From Prado023 sp963818445 (GTDB taxonomy: Bacteria; Actinomycetota; Actinomycetes; S36-B12; CAIYMF01), in contig CAWFSG010000019.1 in NCBI GenBank assembly GCA_963818445.1, positions 248,001 through 312,000 on the forward strand: a stretch of DNA of 64,000 nt. Direction: 5' to 3'. Below are positions 62,762-64,000 of this stretch, one piece after another. Under the pieces are notes generated by a model. The model worked only from the letters and a program-made list of their open reading frames with translations, was not told where the DNA came from and did not search any database. How positions within the stretch are numbered: the first letter of the stretch is position 1; each line of letters opens with the position of its first letter. The position numbers and the translations under genes are program-made.

Positions 62762-64000
62762 CTACCGCTGGGGTGCTCCCGGCAGGTCGAGGATCTCGCC
62801 CTTGAGGATCTCGGCACGGGTGCCGAAGATCGCCTGCATGTTGTCCCCGACCTCCAGGACGCCGGCGGCGCCCAGGGACTTGAGCTTGGCCTTGTCGACC
62901 TTGCTCTTGTCCTTGACCGAGATGCGCAGGCGCGTGATGCACGCGTCGACGCTGGTGATGTTCTCGAACCCGCCGAACGCTGCCAGGACCTTGGCGGCCT
63001 GGGACATGTCGGCCTCGACCGCAGCGGCCTTGATCGCTGCGCCCTTCTCCTCGTCGGTCAGCTGCAGCTCGTGCTCGCCGTAGTCCGCGATGGCGTCAGC
63101 GTCGGACTCGCGACCAGGCGTGGCCAGGTCCTTCCACTTGATCGCCCAGGTGAAGACGAAGAAGTAGATCGGCATCAGGATGAGCCCGAGGATGATGACG
63201 TTCCACCACGGCTCCCTGCCGGGGAGGATCCCGAACAGGAAGAAGTCGATCAGTCCGCCGGAGAAGGTCAGGCCGATCGAGGTGCCCGTCATGTACATGA
63301 TCATGAACGACAGTCCCGCGAACACCGCGTGGATTCCGAACAGCCACGGGGCGATGAACAGGAAGGTGAACTCGATCGGCTCCGTGATGCCGGTGAGGAA
63401 CGAGGTCAGGCCTGCGGAGAGCAGGATGCCGGCGGCGATCTTGGCCTGGCTGGACTTGGCCTGGCGGTACATCGCGTAGGCAGCTGCCGGAAGGCCGAAC
63501 ATCATGAACGGAGAACTTGCCTGCCATGTAGCGACCAGTGGCGTCACCCGCGTTGTCGACGAACGGCGTGTCGTCGGCGAGCTGGGCGAACCACATGCGC
63601 TGGTCGCCCGTGATGATCTCGCCGGCCTTGTTGGTGTACTCACCGAACTGGAACCAGAACGGGCTGTACCAGATGTGGTGCAGCCCGAACGGGATGAGCG
63701 AGCGCTCGACCAGTCCGAAGATGAACACGCCGATCGCACCGAGGCCCTTGATCGCATCTGCGAAGGCGTTGATCGCCTCGCCGATCGGCGGCCACGCGAA
63801 GCTGCCGACCAGGCCCAGGAGCAGGGCGAAGGTGGCGGTGGCGATGGGCACGAACCGCTTGCCGGCGAAGAAGCCCAGGACCGGCGACAGCTCGATCCGG
63901 AACCACTTGTTGTAGCACCAGGCCGCCAGGGCACCGATGATGATGCCGCCGAAGACGCCGGTCTGCAGGGTCGGGATCCCGAGGATGTTGGCGAAGGCCG
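62762..64000 (-). CDS. ptsG: PTS glucose/N-acetylglucosamine-type EIIBC permease, 5' truncated, frame-disrupted
   Basis: The gene runs off the right edge. In one frame from 64000 down: GVFGGIIIGALAAWCYNKW, FFAGKRFVPIATATFALLLG, FGLVERSLIPFGLHHIWYSPFWF and GRYMAGKF; then, one base on, PFMMFGLPAAAYAMYRQAKSS, GLTSFLTGITEPIEFTFLFIAP (ITEPIEF motif), and the C-terminal EIIB domain with the phospho-Cys in VDACITRLRISVKDKSKVD. The switch at about 63512 has the sense of one extra base. It takes up and phosphorylates glucose or GlcNAc; the sugar is not decided by sequence. Confidence 0.92.
   Translation of the reverse strand, partial: RPSPTSSGSRPCRPASSAASSSVPWRPGATTSGSGSSCRRSWASSPASGSCPSPPPPSPCSWAWSAASRGRRSARRSTPSQMRSRASVRSACSSSDWSSARSSRSGCTTSGTARSGSSSVSTPTRPARSSRATSACGSPSSPTTRRSSTTRVTPLVATWQASSPFMMFGLPAAAYAMYRQAKSSQAKIAAGILLSAGLTSFLTGITEPIEFTFLFIAPWLFGIHAVFAGLSFMIMYMTGTSIGLTFSGGLIDFFLFGILPGREPWWNVIILGLILMPIYFFVFTWAIKWKDLATPGRESDADAIADYGEHELQLTDEEKGAAIKAAAVEADMSQAAKVLAAFGGFENITSVDACITRLRISVKDKSKVDKAKLKSLGAAGVLEVGDNMQAIFGTRAEILKGEILDLPGAPQR

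Noticed and set aside
63096..63934. Two separate genes at the ptsG break
   Set aside because: The two parts join exactly as one EIIC domain when one base is removed.

Overview
The window is about 70% GC and gene-dense (no gap between genes exceeds about 250 bases). It carries marker genes of Actinomycetota: a complete Pup-proteasome gene set (dop, pup, prcB, prcA, pafA, pafB/pafC), RbpA, a polyprenol-phosphate mannose synthase, DUF3090 and SCO1664-family proteins, and a DUF222/HNH (13E12-type) gene. Gene order resembles two conserved actinobacterial blocks (in M. tuberculosis terms, roughly Rv2050-Rv2053, Rv2090-Rv2112 and Rv2133c-Rv2141c). I cannot name the genus. A fermentative or facultative actinomycete is suggested by pta-ackA and a lysine-fermentation island.

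Layout. 1-4.1 kb: end of a PI-PLC-like phosphodiesterase, then pta-ackA (acetyl-CoA to acetate plus ATP). 4.2-10 kb: small unknown proteins, a secreted SGNH hydrolase, and a + strand run of RibD-type reductase, divergent dihydropteroate-synthase-like protein and Orn/Lys/Arg-type decarboxylase. 10-13.4 kb: frame-disrupted DUF222/HNH gene, EamA transporter, GNAT acetyltransferase, tRNA-Leu(GAG). 13.4-22 kb: NUDIX-like DUF4916 protein, M20 peptidase, aldo/keto reductase, uppP, corA, the histidine phosphatase/DUF3090/SCO1664 trio, a small kinase and a sirtuin. 22-30.4 kb: alpha/beta hydrolases, a P-type ATPase, cspA, hsp20 under a CIRCE operator, chromate transporter. 30.4-39.3 kb: subtilase, GDPD, rbpA behind a SigR-type promoter, fxsA, ppm1, small membrane proteins, Rieske protein, secreted beta-propeller, GlsB-like protein, lnt.

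39.4-47.9 kb is an island for lysine degradation through beta-lysine: kal, kamE, kamD, an amidohydrolase and kdd on the - strand (four ATGA overlaps), divergent from kamA, followed by an Lrp/AsnC regulator and an acyl-CoA dehydrogenase. The cleavage enzyme Kce is not in the window; an amidohydrolase sits inside the operon instead. 47.9-62.6 kb: 5'-3' exonuclease, HelY-like helicase, lipid kinase, tatC, tatA, a zinc-ribbon protein, pafB/pafC, two FKBPs, pafA, prcA, prcB, pup, dop. The window ends inside a ptsG-type PTS permease.

Two features cut across the window. First, at least eight single-base-type frame breaks interrupt otherwise well-conserved genes (HNH, P-ATPase, helY, pafB/C, FKBP lipoprotein, pafA twice, ptsG); seven have the sense of one extra base, which looks more like assembly or sequencing error than decay. 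Second, many start codons lie 6-8 nt after a -10-like hexamer (CAGGAT or TANNNT), pointing to widespread leaderless transcription.
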